Program-made: the position numbers and the translations under genes
Assembly: GCF_036959255.1 (NCBI RefSeq)
Contig: NZ_JAWMTI010000009.1
Coordinates: 62,001 to 126,000, forward strand
Reading direction: 5' to 3'
DNA from: Olivibacter sp036959255
GTDB taxonomy: Bacteria > Bacteroidota > Bacteroidia > Sphingobacteriales > Sphingobacteriaceae
Length of the DNA: 64,000 nucleotides
In this document: positions 27,554 to 35,760 of the stretch, one piece after another
Layout: every line of letters starts with the position of its first letter
Position numbering within the stretch: the first letter of the stretch is position 1
The notes under the pieces: generated by a model
Database searches by the model: none
The model's input: the letters and a program-made list of their open reading frames with translations, nothing else
Told to the model about the DNA's origin: nothing

Positions 27554-29182
27554 ATGAACCTCGATTTTAATGTAAACGAAGACGTCAACAAACAGGCTGT
27601 TTATACACTGAAAAGCCGATTAAAGAAAGTTTTTTTAGGCGGAGGAGAAGCCGCGAGCAAAAAGCAGCGCGACAGGGGCAAGCTGTTGGCGAGAGAGCGA
27701 ATCGCCTATTTGTTGGACGCAGATCAGCCTTCACTGGAAATAGGGGCATTCGCAGCGGAAAACCTTTATGAGGAACAAGGAGGATGCCCTGCAGCAGGCG
27801 TCGTAGTCGTTATTGGATATATCGCCAATAGACAATGTATTGTGGTTGCAAATGATGCTACGGTGAAGGCTGGTGCGTGGTTTCCCTTAACTGCAAAGAA
27901 AAACCTTCGTGCGCAGGAAATAGCGATGGAAAATCGCTTACCCATTATTTACTTGGTGGATTCTGCAGGCGTTTACCTGCCAATGCAAGATGAGATATTT
28001 CCCGATAAAGAACATTTCGGGCGAGTTTTTCGAAATAATGCACGTATGAGTAGTGAGGGAATTGTACAGATAGCCGCTATTATGGGATCTTGCGTGGCTG
28101 GCGGCGCTTACTTGCCTGTCATGAGTGATGAAGCCATGATTGTGGACGGTACAGGCTCTGTTTTCCTTGCGGGATCTTATTTGGTAAAATCAGCTATTGG
28201 GGAAGATGTGGACAATGAAACGCTCGGTGGCGCTACAACCCATTGTGAAATATCCGGTGTAACGGACTACAAATATCCCGACGATAAAAGCTGTTTGGAT
28301 AGTATCAAACATATTATCGGAAAGCTGGGAGCCCCCTTAAACAGTGGATTTAATCGAGTAAAACCTATACTTCCTGCCTTTAATCCAAAGGAGATCTATG
28401 GTTTAGTTCCCGATTCGAGGGAAAAGCCCTATGATATGAAGGAAATTATTCTGCGTTTAGTGGATGATTCGGATTTTGAAGAGTATAAAGCTTTATATGG
28501 AAAAAGTATTTTATGTGGTTTGGCCAGGATTGATGGCTGGGCAGTAGGCATTGTCGCGAATCAACGTAAAGTGGTGAAAAGTAAAAAGGGTGAAATGCAG
28601 ATAGGAGGGGTCATTTATTCGGATGCAGCGGATAAAGCAGCACGTTTTATCATGAACTGCAATCAAAAGAAAATACCGCTAGTTTTCTTACAGGATGTAA
28701 CCGGGTTTATGGTCGGCAGCAAATCTGAGCATGGGGGGATTATTAAAGATGGAGCGAAAATGGTCAATGCAGTAGCGAATTCAGTGGTGCCAAAGTTCAC
28801 GATCGTTATTGGGAACTCGTACGGTGCTGGGAACTATGCTATGTGCGGTAAAGCTTATGACCCGCGTTTAATATATGCCTGGCCTTCGGCAAAAATCGCG
28901 GTTATGGGAGGGGAGCAAGCCGCAAAAACCTTGCTGCAGATTCAAAAGGCAACAATGAAAGCAAAAGGGCAAGACTTAGGTGAAAAGGCAGAGGAAGATC
29001 TTCTTCGTGAGATTACGGCTCGGTATAATCAACAGACGACACCTTATTACGCGGCAGCTCGTTTATGGATTGATGGAATTATTGATCCCTTAGATACCAG
29101 AAAGGTTATTTCAATGGGGATAGAAGCAGCGAATCAGTGTCCAATTGTAAAACCCTTTAATGTGGGGATCATGCAGGTATAG
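27554..29182 (+). CDS. Acyl-CoA carboxylase, carboxyltransferase (beta) subunit
   Basis: The 542-residue protein has two crotonase-like carboxyltransferase halves. Visible are RDRGKLLARERIAYLLD at the N-terminus, GACPAAG-like GGCPAAGVVVV, MGSCVAGGAYLPVMSDE (oxyanion-hole region) and, in the second half, LQDVTGFMVGSKSEHGGII and NSYGAGNYAMCG. This pattern matches methylcrotonyl-/geranyl-CoA carboxylase beta subunits best, pointing to leucine degradation. No biotin-carrying alpha subunit is next to it, so the holoenzyme partner must be elsewhere. Propionyl-CoA carboxylase is a less likely alternative. Confidence 0.88.
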   Translation: MNLDFNVNEDVNKQAVYTLKSRLKKVFLGGGEAASKKQRDRGKLLARERIAYLLDADQPSLEIGAFAAENLYEEQGGCPAAGVVVVIGYIANRQCIVVANDATVKAGAWFPLTAKKNLRAQEIAMENRLPIIYLVDSAGVYLPMQDEIFPDKEHFGRVFRNNARMSSEGIVQIAAIMGSCVAGGAYLPVMSDEAMIVDGTGSVFLAGSYLVKSAIGEDVDNETLGGATTHCEISGVTDYKYPDDKSCLDSIKHIIGKLGAPLNSGFNRVKPILPAFNPKEIYGLVPDSREKPYDMKEIILRLVDDSDFEEYKALYGKSILCGLARIDGWAVGIVANQRKVVKSKKGEMQIGGVIYSDAADKAARFIMNCNQKKIPLVFLQDVTGFMVGSKSEHGGIIKDGAKMVNAVANSVVPKFTIVIGNSYGAGNYAMCGKAYDPRLIYAWPSAKIAVMGGEQAAKTLLQIQKATMKAKGQDLGEKAEEDLLREITARYNQQTTPYYAAARLWIDGIIDPLDTRKVISMGIEAANQCPIVKPFNVGIMQV

Positions 29183-29206
29183 TTACTGGTTGTTAGTTAT
29201 TGGTTA
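29181..29206. repeat. Short intergenic TGGTTA-type repeat
   Basis: The stretch TAGTTACTGGTTGTTAG and its continuation resemble, in inverted orientation, the sequence at 47981-48021 (about 18 of 25 positions). Such TTAGTTATTGGTTA-like runs look like a dispersed non-coding family. Confidence 0.4.
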
Positions 29207-29285
29207 AGTTGGGTGCAGTCGGTATCCTTGAGCGGAAGGTAAGTGGGGCCGACGACTGATAAGAAATTTACAAAAGGTAAACGGA

Positions 29286-29311
29286 TTGCTTTAATGTAAT
29301 CTGTATCTTTG
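29286..29311 (+). promoter_or_regulatory. Predicted trxB promoter
   Basis: TATCTTTG at 29304-29311 is a perfect Bacteroidota -7 element, 23 nt before the ATG. A TTG lies 15 nt upstream, a short spacing, so only the -7 call is firm. Confidence 0.6.
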
Positions 29312-29334
29312 TGTCGAGAAAAAATAGAATTTAG

Positions 29335-30303
29335 ATGACTGAAGAAATAGAACACGTTAAATGCTTAATAATAGGTTCGGGACCAGCAGGATATACTGCC
29401 GCTATTTATGCAGCACGTGCTGATTTAAAACCTGTTATGTATACAGGCATTGTGCCTGGCGGACAATTAACCCAAACGACGGATGTAGAAAATTTTCCAG
29501 GTTATCCTGCGGGCATTATGGGGCCTGAAATGATGGAAGATTTTAGAAAGCAGGCCGAACGTTTCGGTACCGACATACGTTTCGGTTATGCAACTGGCGT
29601 AGATTTTTCCGGCCCGGTGCATAAAGTTATTATAGACGAAATTAAGACATTAACCGCTGATACAGTAATTATAGCAACAGGTGCAACAGCAAAATGGCTG
29701 GGATTGGACAGCGAGCAAAAATATAACGGATTTGGTGTTTCAGCTTGTGCTGTATGCGATGGATTCTTCTATAAAGGACAAGATGTAGCAATTGTGGGAG
29801 CAGGAGATACAGCTGCAGAAGAAGCTACTTATCTTGCTAAACTATGTAGAAAAGTGCACATGTTAGTGAGAAGAGACGAGTTTCGGGCTTCTAAGGCCAT
29901 GCAGCATCGTGTATTTAACACGCCAAATATAGAAATACATTATAATACGGAGGCAGAAGAGATCTTAGGAGATGGGAAAACAGTGAATGCGTTGCGAATC
30001 ATTAACAATCAAACGAAAGAACATCAAGTACTGGATATAACTGGTTTCTTTGTAGCAATAGGCCACAAACCTAATACCGACATATTTGGAAAATGGTTGG
30101 AGATGGATGAATCAGGCTACTTAATCACAAAAGCTGATAGTACACAAACGAATATTGAAGGGGTATTTGCGGCAGGGGATGTTCAAGATCACATCTATAG
30201 ACAAGCTGTGACCGCTGCTGGTAGTGGCTGTATGGCTGCTTTAGAGGCGGAGCGATATTTAGCTGCTAAAGAGCATGCTATTATAGAAACTACGGAGCAA
30301 TAA
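29335..30303 (+). CDS. trxB: Thioredoxin-disulfide reductase
   Basis: This 322-residue flavoprotein reduces thioredoxin with NADPH in the cytoplasm. The FAD site is GSGPAGYTAAIYAARADL, the redox-active disulfide is in ACAVCDG, and the NADPH site is VGAGDTAAEEATYLAK. The C-terminal FAD motif is VFAAGDVQD. Length and order are those of the low-molecular-weight TrxB class. It is a single gene with its own promoter and a strong shared terminator. Confidence 0.97.
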   Translation: MTEEIEHVKCLIIGSGPAGYTAAIYAARADLKPVMYTGIVPGGQLTQTTDVENFPGYPAGIMGPEMMEDFRKQAERFGTDIRFGYATGVDFSGPVHKVIIDEIKTLTADTVIIATGATAKWLGLDSEQKYNGFGVSACAVCDGFFYKGQDVAIVGAGDTAAEEATYLAKLCRKVHMLVRRDEFRASKAMQHRVFNTPNIEIHYNTEAEEILGDGKTVNALRIINNQTKEHQVLDITGFFVAIGHKPNTDIFGKWLEMDESGYLITKADSTQTNIEGVFAAGDVQDHIYRQAVTAAGSGCMAALEAERYLAAKEHAIIETTEQ

Positions 30304-30316
30304 ATTTATTTTACCG

Positions 30317-30352
30317 AAAGCAAAAGGCCTCCTATGGGAGGCCTTTTGCTTT
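30317..30352. terminator. Bidirectional terminator between trxB and sugE-like gene
   Basis: A perfect 16-bp stem (AAAGCAAAAGGCCTCC at 30317-30332 and its complement at 30337-30352) with a TATG loop is flanked by T runs on both strands. It would end trxB rightward and the SMR gene leftward. Confidence 0.93.
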
Positions 30353-30357
30353 TTTAA

Positions 30358-30675
30358 CTATTTAGAGACTACCTTTAAACCAATGATGGAAGCGATTAAC
30401 GTAAAAATAAAAAACAATCGCCAGAAATCTGAAGGTTCTTTATAGAGTATTATACCCATAATAACCGTTCCTACTGCACCAATGCCTGTCCACACAGCAT
30501 AGCCGGTACCGATTGGTATATCTTGTATTGCTTTGTTGAGAAGAAGAAAGCTAAGGGTAATACAAACGAAAAAACCGATAGACCATTTAACATTGGTAAA
30601 GTTATCCGATAACTTTAAACAAGAAGTGAAGCCCACTTCAAATAAACCTGCAATAATTAAATAAAACCAAGCCAT
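30358..30675 (-). CDS. SMR-family transporter, SugE/Gdx (guanidinium exporter) type
   Basis: This 105-residue inner-membrane protein has four helices and works as an antiparallel dimer. The conserved Glu is at position 13 (IAGLFEVGFTSCLKLS), and GTGYAVWTGIGAVGTVIMG is the helix-3 signature closest to SugE/Gdx proteins, which export guanidinium. An EmrE-like multidrug function is the alternative. It lies 79 bp downstream of a Crp/Fnr regulator and may be in its operon. I saw no guanidine riboswitch in front of it. Confidence 0.9.
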   Translation of the reverse strand: MAWFYLIIAGLFEVGFTSCLKLSDNFTNVKWSIGFFVCITLSFLLLNKAIQDIPIGTGYAVWTGIGAVGTVIMGIILYKEPSDFWRLFFIFTLIASIIGLKVVSK

Positions 30676-30753
30676 ATTACTTATTTTTTGTTGGCAAATA
30701 TCTGGATTAAGACAGCTATCTTTTTTTACATATGTTAAAAAATCAATCGAGGA

Positions 30754-31332
30754 TCAGCGGCTTATTTTCTTTCTTATTCTGCTTAGCGTTACTTGACTAA
30801 CTCCTAGGTAAGAAGCGATATAACCTAATTGCACACGTTGAACGATAGAAGGAAATAAAGTAATCAGTTCCGTATAACGTGCTGTTGCAGTTCTGGATTG
30901 AGTACCTATTAAACGTTCTTCTGTTTTAACCAATTCTAAGCCAATTAGCCGATTAAAAAAATTGGCAATGGTTAAGTCGCTTTTGCAAAGAGCTTTTACT
31001 TTACGGTGACTTACTCTTACGAGTTGACTATCTTCTAGTAGTTCAATAGTTTCGTAGCCTGGACTTTCATTGAAGAAACTATTATACGACAGTATGACAT
31101 CTGTTTCTAAACAAAAGCAAAATACCGTCTCTTTCTCTGCTGTCTGAATAAATACACGTGCTATACCATCTAAAATAAAATATAAATGAGGTTCTGTGCG
31201 ACCTGCTTTTATGATTTTCGTACCTTTTTTATAATGAACTTCTTCCAGGGCATTATAAAATAAGCTTAAAGACGGTTCTCGCAAACCTAAACGTCTCATC
31301 TTTTCTTTTAATAGTGTTCGGTTATTTGCCAT
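30754..31332 (-). CDS. Crp/Fnr-family transcriptional regulator
   Basis: The product is 192 residues from the ATG at 31332 (MANNRTLLKEKMRRLG). The frame is open further upstream, but only inside the OmpA-family gene. It has a cyclic-nucleotide-binding beta roll (about 30-120, GTKIIKAGRTEPHLYFILDG) and a compact C-terminal helix-turn-helix (GYIASYLGVSQVTLSRIRKK). There is no iron-sulfur Cys cluster, and the typical cAMP-binding Arg/Ser pair is not obvious, as in many Bacteroidota members. The start overlaps the end of the upstream ompA-like gene by 11 bp, so the two are translationally coupled. Confidence 0.92.
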   Translation of the reverse strand: MANNRTLLKEKMRRLGLREPSLSLFYNALEEVHYKKGTKIIKAGRTEPHLYFILDGIARVFIQTAEKETVFCFCLETDVILSYNSFFNESPGYETIELLEDSQLVRVSHRKVKALCKSDLTIANFFNRLIGLELVKTEERLIGTQSRTATARYTELITLFPSIVQRVQLGYIASYLGVSQVTLSRIRKKISR

Positions 31333-33274
31333 AATTGGTTGAGATGATCTTAAACGCTGTTCTTCTATTTTGCCGTTTACCCGTGTCCGTTGTATTGTCC
31401 GCAATCGGATGCTGTTGTCCGTAACCCTTATATTCCAGTCGGTTTCTTTCAATACCTTTGTTTAATAAATAGGTATAAACAGCAAATGCTCGCTTTTCGG
31501 AAAGCACTTGATTTGCTTGCGGAGAACCCGAATTATCTGTATGTCCCGCAATTTCTATTCGTATGTGCTTGTTGTATTGCAATAATTGAATCAATTCGAC
31601 CAGATCACTCTCTGAACCAGGGAGAAGCTCATAACCGTTTACGGGAAAAAATATGTTGTTTAAAATGGCTGAATGCCCTGAATTGATACGCTCTAAGCCA
31701 ATTTTTAGGGCATATATGTCTTTTGTTGTGAGTGAATCCGGTAAGGTGAAGTGTTGACTGTAAAAAAGATACTCTGGATGTAATACATGTAATGCATATT
31801 CACTTCCTACCGGGAGTGGTACCAGAAAAGATCCATCTAGATAATCCGCTTCGGAATGAAATGTTCGTTTATTATTGCGTAGATCGGTAAGCTTGATCTC
31901 TGCTTTTATCGTTTTGCCGGTTGTTTTATCAAACACACTACCTTTGATATAGGTAACGGAAGTAGGTCTTAACTCCTTGTCTAAAATAAAGGTATAGATA
32001 TCAAGCCCTCCCTTGCCTTCAGGTCTTTCAGCAGAAAAGTAAGCACGTGAACCATCTAAGCTAACGCTTAATGCGCGTTGTTCCAAGTGATCATTAATAG
32101 GTGCTCCTAAGTTAATGGGGGGAAGCCTATTCCCCATACTATCCAGCTTGCTCATAAAAAGATCTTTGTTACCAAAGCCAGGCCAGCCGTTGGAAGCAAA
32201 ATAAAGTGTTTCATTATCCGCATGGATAAAGGGCGTGCTTTCGTCAAAAGATGTATTCACCCGATTACCCATATTTTTTGGTATTTCCCATGTGCCATCT
32301 TGTTGCAGGGTGCTATACCAGATATCGTTTCCACCAAAGCCACCTTTTCGATTGCTGACAAAATACAGGGTATTCCCATCCGGACTAATAGCAGGCTGTG
32401 CTTCCCAAGCACCACTATTAATGGGAGAACCCAAATTATGAGGGCTGCCCCAGGCATCCCCTTCCCAGTGAGAAATATAAATGTCGCAACTCCCCTTACC
32501 GTCCGGTTTATTACAGCCCGTAAAGAATAAATACTTTCCGTCGGGAGAAATACAATGTGCGCCTTCGCTGTATAATTCTGTATTAACTCTTCCTGGAATA
32601 GGGTAGGCTTGTTTCCAGATACTGTCTTGATATTGGCTTACATAGATATATTCTAAACCACCTTTTTTTTGACGAGTAAAAATGATCGAAGATTGGTCGG
32701 CGGTCAACATTGGGAAATACTCATCGTCCTCCGAATTGATCTCGTTTCCCATCGTACGAATGGTCAATTGACGATTGATTTTTTGTGCTCTTAAACTGAA
32801 ATCACAGTCCGCTAGGTATTTTTGTGCAATAAACTTTCGTTGATTTGTTTGGCTTGATGTCAGCTGAAGGTAATGTATGAAAGCTTGTTTAGATGCGGTG
32901 TAGGAACCTAAATTCAATAAACTTTCTCCTAGTCCGAACCAGGTGGAAGGTGTTAAGTTGGGAGCCAGTTTGGAGACCACTTCATAGTGTAGGGAAGCCC
33001 TTTTATAATTTTTTTGCCGTAAATAGATATCGGCCAGCTGTTGACGTGCGGTAATAAAAAGACTGTCTTCGCGCAAGAGCCGTTCCAAATTAGAGGCAGC
33101 ATTTGCAAAATCACTCCGGTCTAAAAAAATTGCGGCCTCTTCAAAAAGCTTCTTTGATTTAGTTGTCGAAGGGTTGAATTGTTGGGCATACAGCTTTGGG
33201 CCGAAAAAGATTAAACTAGTGTAAAACAGACAAGATAAAAAAATAAGGCGCATACGATGAATATATCTTGGCAT
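31322..33274 (-). CDS. TPR - PD40 propeller - OmpA envelope protein
   Basis: The product is 650 residues. It has a signal peptide (LIFLSCLFYTSLIFF, ending near LYAQ), two or three TPR-like repeats (about 40-145), a six-bladed PD40/WD40-like propeller (about 180-420, with repeated SPDGKYLFF/SPDGNTLYF units), a carboxypeptidase-regulatory-like segment (about 445-520) and an OmpA peptidoglycan-binding domain (about 535-640, AGHTDNSGSPQANQVLSEKR). I chose ATG 33274 because AGGA lies 9 nt upstream; ATG 33253 is possible. Similar architectures are common in gliding/secretion-linked envelope proteins, but no partner genes are present. Confidence 0.9.
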   Translation of the reverse strand: MPRYIHRMRLIFLSCLFYTSLIFFGPKLYAQQFNPSTTKSKKLFEEAAIFLDRSDFANAASNLERLLREDSLFITARQQLADIYLRQKNYKRASLHYEVVSKLAPNLTPSTWFGLGESLLNLGSYTASKQAFIHYLQLTSSQTNQRKFIAQKYLADCDFSLRAQKINRQLTIRTMGNEINSEDDEYFPMLTADQSSIIFTRQKKGGLEYIYVSQYQDSIWKQAYPIPGRVNTELYSEGAHCISPDGKYLFFTGCNKPDGKGSCDIYISHWEGDAWGSPHNLGSPINSGAWEAQPAISPDGNTLYFVSNRKGGFGGNDIWYSTLQQDGTWEIPKNMGNRVNTSFDESTPFIHADNETLYFASNGWPGFGNKDLFMSKLDSMGNRLPPINLGAPINDHLEQRALSVSLDGSRAYFSAERPEGKGGLDIYTFILDKELRPTSVTYIKGSVFDKTTGKTIKAEIKLTDLRNNKRTFHSEADYLDGSFLVPLPVGSEYALHVLHPEYLFYSQHFTLPDSLTTKDIYALKIGLERINSGHSAILNNIFFPVNGYELLPGSESDLVELIQLLQYNKHIRIEIAGHTDNSGSPQANQVLSEKRAFAVYTYLLNKGIERNRLEYKGYGQQHPIADNTTDTGKRQNRRTAFKIISTNYGK

Positions 33275-33327
33275 AGGCTCAAATCCTACACTAAGATATA
33301 ACATTTTGGACCTTATTTTGTCGTTTA

Positions 33328-33951
33328 TTAAGGAATATTGAGATATTTATGCGTTTGTAAGGAAATTTCCCATTTCGGATGTTCCTTTACGTAATCGATG
33401 ATAAGTGGTGTCATTTCAGTAGCTTTAGACCACTCAGGTTGTAAATATAGCTTTCTATCTACGGGGATTTGAGAGGCATATTTTTCAGCCCATTCAAAAT
33501 CACTTTTGTTAAAAACAATTACTTTTAACTCACCTGCGGCTGCAATGACATCGGGTAGGGGTGCTTTAAATTTCTTGGGGGATAGGCAGATCCAATCCCA
33601 GTGGCCGCTTAAGGAATAGGCCCCTGAAGTTTCGATGAAGGTTTTAATGCCCGCTTCTCGTAAGCCCTTTGTTAAATAATCTAAGTTATAGATCAAAGGC
33701 TCACCTCCTGTAATCACCACCGTTTTGGCAGGATATTGTGATGCATTTTTGATGATATCATCCGCTTTGGTTAAAGGGTGCAGTTCTGCATCCCAGCTTT
33801 CCTTGACATCACACCAATGGCAACCTACGTCACAACCGCCTAAACGTATAAAGTAGGCTGCTTTCCCTGTATGATAACCTTCACCTTGAATTGTATAAAA
33901 CTCCTCCATGAGTGGAAGAAGCGTGCCGTCTTCTGGAACCCTTTTTGACAT
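33328..33951 (-). CDS. queE: 7-carboxy-7-deazaguanine synthase
   Basis: This is a 207-residue radical-SAM enzyme of queuosine biosynthesis. The N-terminal FYTIQGEGYHTGKAAYFIRL segment precedes the QueE cluster motif GGCDVGCHWCDVKESW (CxxxCxxC), and VVITGGEPLIYNLDYL binds SAM. The protein converts 6-carboxytetrahydropterin to the 7-deazaguanine core. The other queuosine genes are not nearby. Confidence 0.95.
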   Translation of the reverse strand: MSKRVPEDGTLLPLMEEFYTIQGEGYHTGKAAYFIRLGGCDVGCHWCDVKESWDAELHPLTKADDIIKNASQYPAKTVVITGGEPLIYNLDYLTKGLREAGIKTFIETSGAYSLSGHWDWICLSPKKFKAPLPDVIAAAGELKVIVFNKSDFEWAEKYASQIPVDRKLYLQPEWSKATEMTPLIIDYVKEHPKWEISLQTHKYLNIP

Positions 33952-33958
33952 AATGCTG

Positions 33959-33992
33959 CAAAGGTAAATATTTTTTTAATGCCGCTCGTCAA
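33959..33992 (-). promoter_or_regulatory. Predicted queE promoter
   Basis: Leftward, TTG (33992-33990) is followed after 23 nt by TACCTTTG (33966-33959), a consensus -7 element placed 7 nt before the ATG. The very short leader implies near-leaderless translation. Confidence 0.5.
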
Positions 33993-34099
33993 GCTCTCGT
34001 AATCTATCAAGGTAGTTAGTTTTAAAAAGGCCTTAAAATAAAGACTTCATTGGTACATTAAATACAACTATCTTGAAGCACTTTCAAAATCCAAACGAA

Positions 34100-34129
34100 T
34101 AAAAAAGCTGTGGAGTCTCCTCCACAGCT
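34100..34129 (-). terminator. Terminator after the GH109-like gene
   Basis: The stem AGCTGTGGAG (34106-34115) pairs perfectly with CTCCACAGCT (34120-34129) over a 4-nt loop. Read leftward it is followed by six T residues. It lies 24 bp past the gene's stop codon. Confidence 0.88.
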
Positions 34130-34153
34130 AACCAATTATCCAAACAAAATGGC

Positions 34154-35503
34154 TTAAAAACCACTATCATCTAACGCAAACACTACTTTACGCTCTTTCC
34201 ATTTTCCATTTGTAAAATCAGGTATCTCAACGGATTTGTTTCCCTCTGCTAATGATAATGTCGATAAGGGAGTAATGACACTCATGCTAACTGAATCATA
34301 AACATCAATAGGTGTTTGCTTGTTTTGCTTTACGGATTCAATAAAGGCGTTGAAGACAAACCAATCCATTCCGCCATGTCCAGCACCTGCGGCATCATTT
34401 GCATATTTTGACCACAATGGATGATCATATTTTTTCAACCATTCATCAGCGGCATCCCATGTGTGTCCTTTTGCCGATTTTCCCTCGATATAAATTCCAT
34501 TATTTAAATCCATCCACAAACCTTCTGTACCTTGGACCCGAAAGCCGATTGAGTAAGGTCGAGGCAAATGCACATCGTGAGACAATAACAGCGTTTCCCC
34601 ATTGGCGCAATTGATCAAGGTGGTAGTTACATCGCCATTTTTATAGTTAATCTTTGCATTGGGATGTCCAGGTGAGGTTTTTTGCACATAATCAGCTAGT
34701 CCTCTAGCCTTACTGGAAAACGAGACCATATTGGTCATCCTGTTTCCATGGTTAACATTTGCATAGTGCATTAACGGACCTAGACCGTGTGTAGGATAAA
34801 GATCGCCATCTTGATCAATATTAAATTGCGTGCGCCATTGCGCCTCACTCATCGCTTTAGAACCATATTCAACACCGCCACCATAAGGTTGCTTGCCGTC
34901 ATTGAAAAGTACTTCTCTGAGATCGTGCTGATAACCACCCTCTAGATGGATTAGTTCACCAAAGAGATTTTGTCTAACCATATTTAGAACAGCCATGACA
35001 TCCCGCCGATAGCAAACATTTTCTAATGTCATATAAGGCTTTCCCGTTTGCTCTGACGTTTTAACGACTTCCCAATGGTCTTCAACTGTTAAACCAGCAA
35101 TTACTTCGCATCCAACATACAAGCCCGCTTTCATTGAATCCACTGCTTGATCTTTATGAAACTGCCAAGGAGTGGCTATAATAACGGCATCTAGTTTTTC
35201 GTTGTCAAGCAGCTTTTTATAAGCGTCTATTCCACCGGTATATTCTTTTGGCAGTTTTTTATTTGCTTTTTGAAACTGTTTTCTACAACTTGCCAATGAC
35301 GTCTCTTGAATGTCACAGACAGCTACTACATCAATATCCGCTCTTCCGAGCGCTATTGCTAAATGATTTCGTCCTCGCAACCCGACACCAATAAACGCCA
35401 GGCGTATTTTATTCTTATCTTGGGCAAAAAGAGTTGTGTTGGGTAGTATACTTGTTGCGGCCGCTGCGATAGAGCCGGATTTTATGAAATTTCTTCTATC
35501 CAT
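34154..35503 (-). CDS. GH109-like glycosidase (Gfo/Idh/MocA fold, Tat-exported)
   Basis: The 449-residue protein begins with a Tat signal (DRRNFIKSGSIAAAATS) and then an NAD-binding fold (FIGVGLRGRNHLAIAL). The middle and C-terminus contain LYPTHGLGPLMHYANVN and AGHGGMDWFVFNAFIE, segments I associate with glycoside hydrolase family 109. Those enzymes keep NAD bound and cleave alpha-N-acetylgalactosamine by an oxidation-elimination route. The divergent neighbour resembles an N-acetylhexosamine kinase, which fits an amino-sugar pathway. A plain dehydrogenase of the same fold remains possible. Confidence 0.85.
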   Translation of the reverse strand: MDRRNFIKSGSIAAAATSILPNTTLFAQDKNKIRLAFIGVGLRGRNHLAIALGRADIDVVAVCDIQETSLASCRKQFQKANKKLPKEYTGGIDAYKKLLDNEKLDAVIIATPWQFHKDQAVDSMKAGLYVGCEVIAGLTVEDHWEVVKTSEQTGKPYMTLENVCYRRDVMAVLNMVRQNLFGELIHLEGGYQHDLREVLFNDGKQPYGGGVEYGSKAMSEAQWRTQFNIDQDGDLYPTHGLGPLMHYANVNHGNRMTNMVSFSSKARGLADYVQKTSPGHPNAKINYKNGDVTTTLINCANGETLLLSHDVHLPRPYSIGFRVQGTEGLWMDLNNGIYIEGKSAKGHTWDAADEWLKKYDHPLWSKYANDAAGAGHGGMDWFVFNAFIESVKQNKQTPIDVYDSVSMSVITPLSTLSLAEGNKSVEIPDFTNGKWKERKVVFALDDSGF

Positions 35504-35569
35504 TAGGAGTTTTTTTGATTATTAGGATATTACTTGGCGTCTTCATAAATTAGAACGCGATCTCTTGAA

Positions 35570-35577
35570 CAAACATA
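35570..35577 (-). promoter_or_regulatory. -7 element of the GH109-like gene
   Basis: TATGTTTG, read leftward, is a perfect TAnnTTTG element 66 nt upstream of the ATG. The expected -33 region falls next to the first LacI-like site, so a bound repressor there would block this promoter. Confidence 0.55.
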
Positions 35578-35602
35578 GAAAAACAATTTAACAAAATCTT
35601 AT

Positions 35603-35614
35603 GCAACCGATTGC
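35603..35614. promoter_or_regulatory. LacI-type operator-like site 1
   Basis: GCAACCGATTGC is a near palindrome with a central CG, the usual form of LacI-family operators. It is the reverse complement of site 2 over 11 bases. Confidence 0.6.
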
Positions 35615-35634
35615 TCTATTTTCAAAAAAATTGC

Positions 35635-35646
35635 GCAATCGGTTGT
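35635..35646. promoter_or_regulatory. LacI-type operator-like site 2
   Basis: GCAATCGGTTGT repeats site 1 in inverted orientation, with centres 32 bp apart, close to three helical turns. Both sites lie between the divergent GH109-like and kinase-like genes. Confidence 0.6.
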
Positions 35647-35760
35647 GTTTTTAATTATGTATGAAGTTGTCTTTCATTTTCGCATATTGCATCAAATTAT
35701 AGAGAAACCGCTATTTTAAACGGTATTTTAATTTTCAACTTAAAAGTTTTTATATACTTA

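Noticed and set aside
30754..31452. Longer 232-residue version of the Crp/Fnr protein
   Set aside because: The first 40 codons lie inside the OmpA-domain coding sequence and are not Crp-like; ATG 31332 fits the family start.
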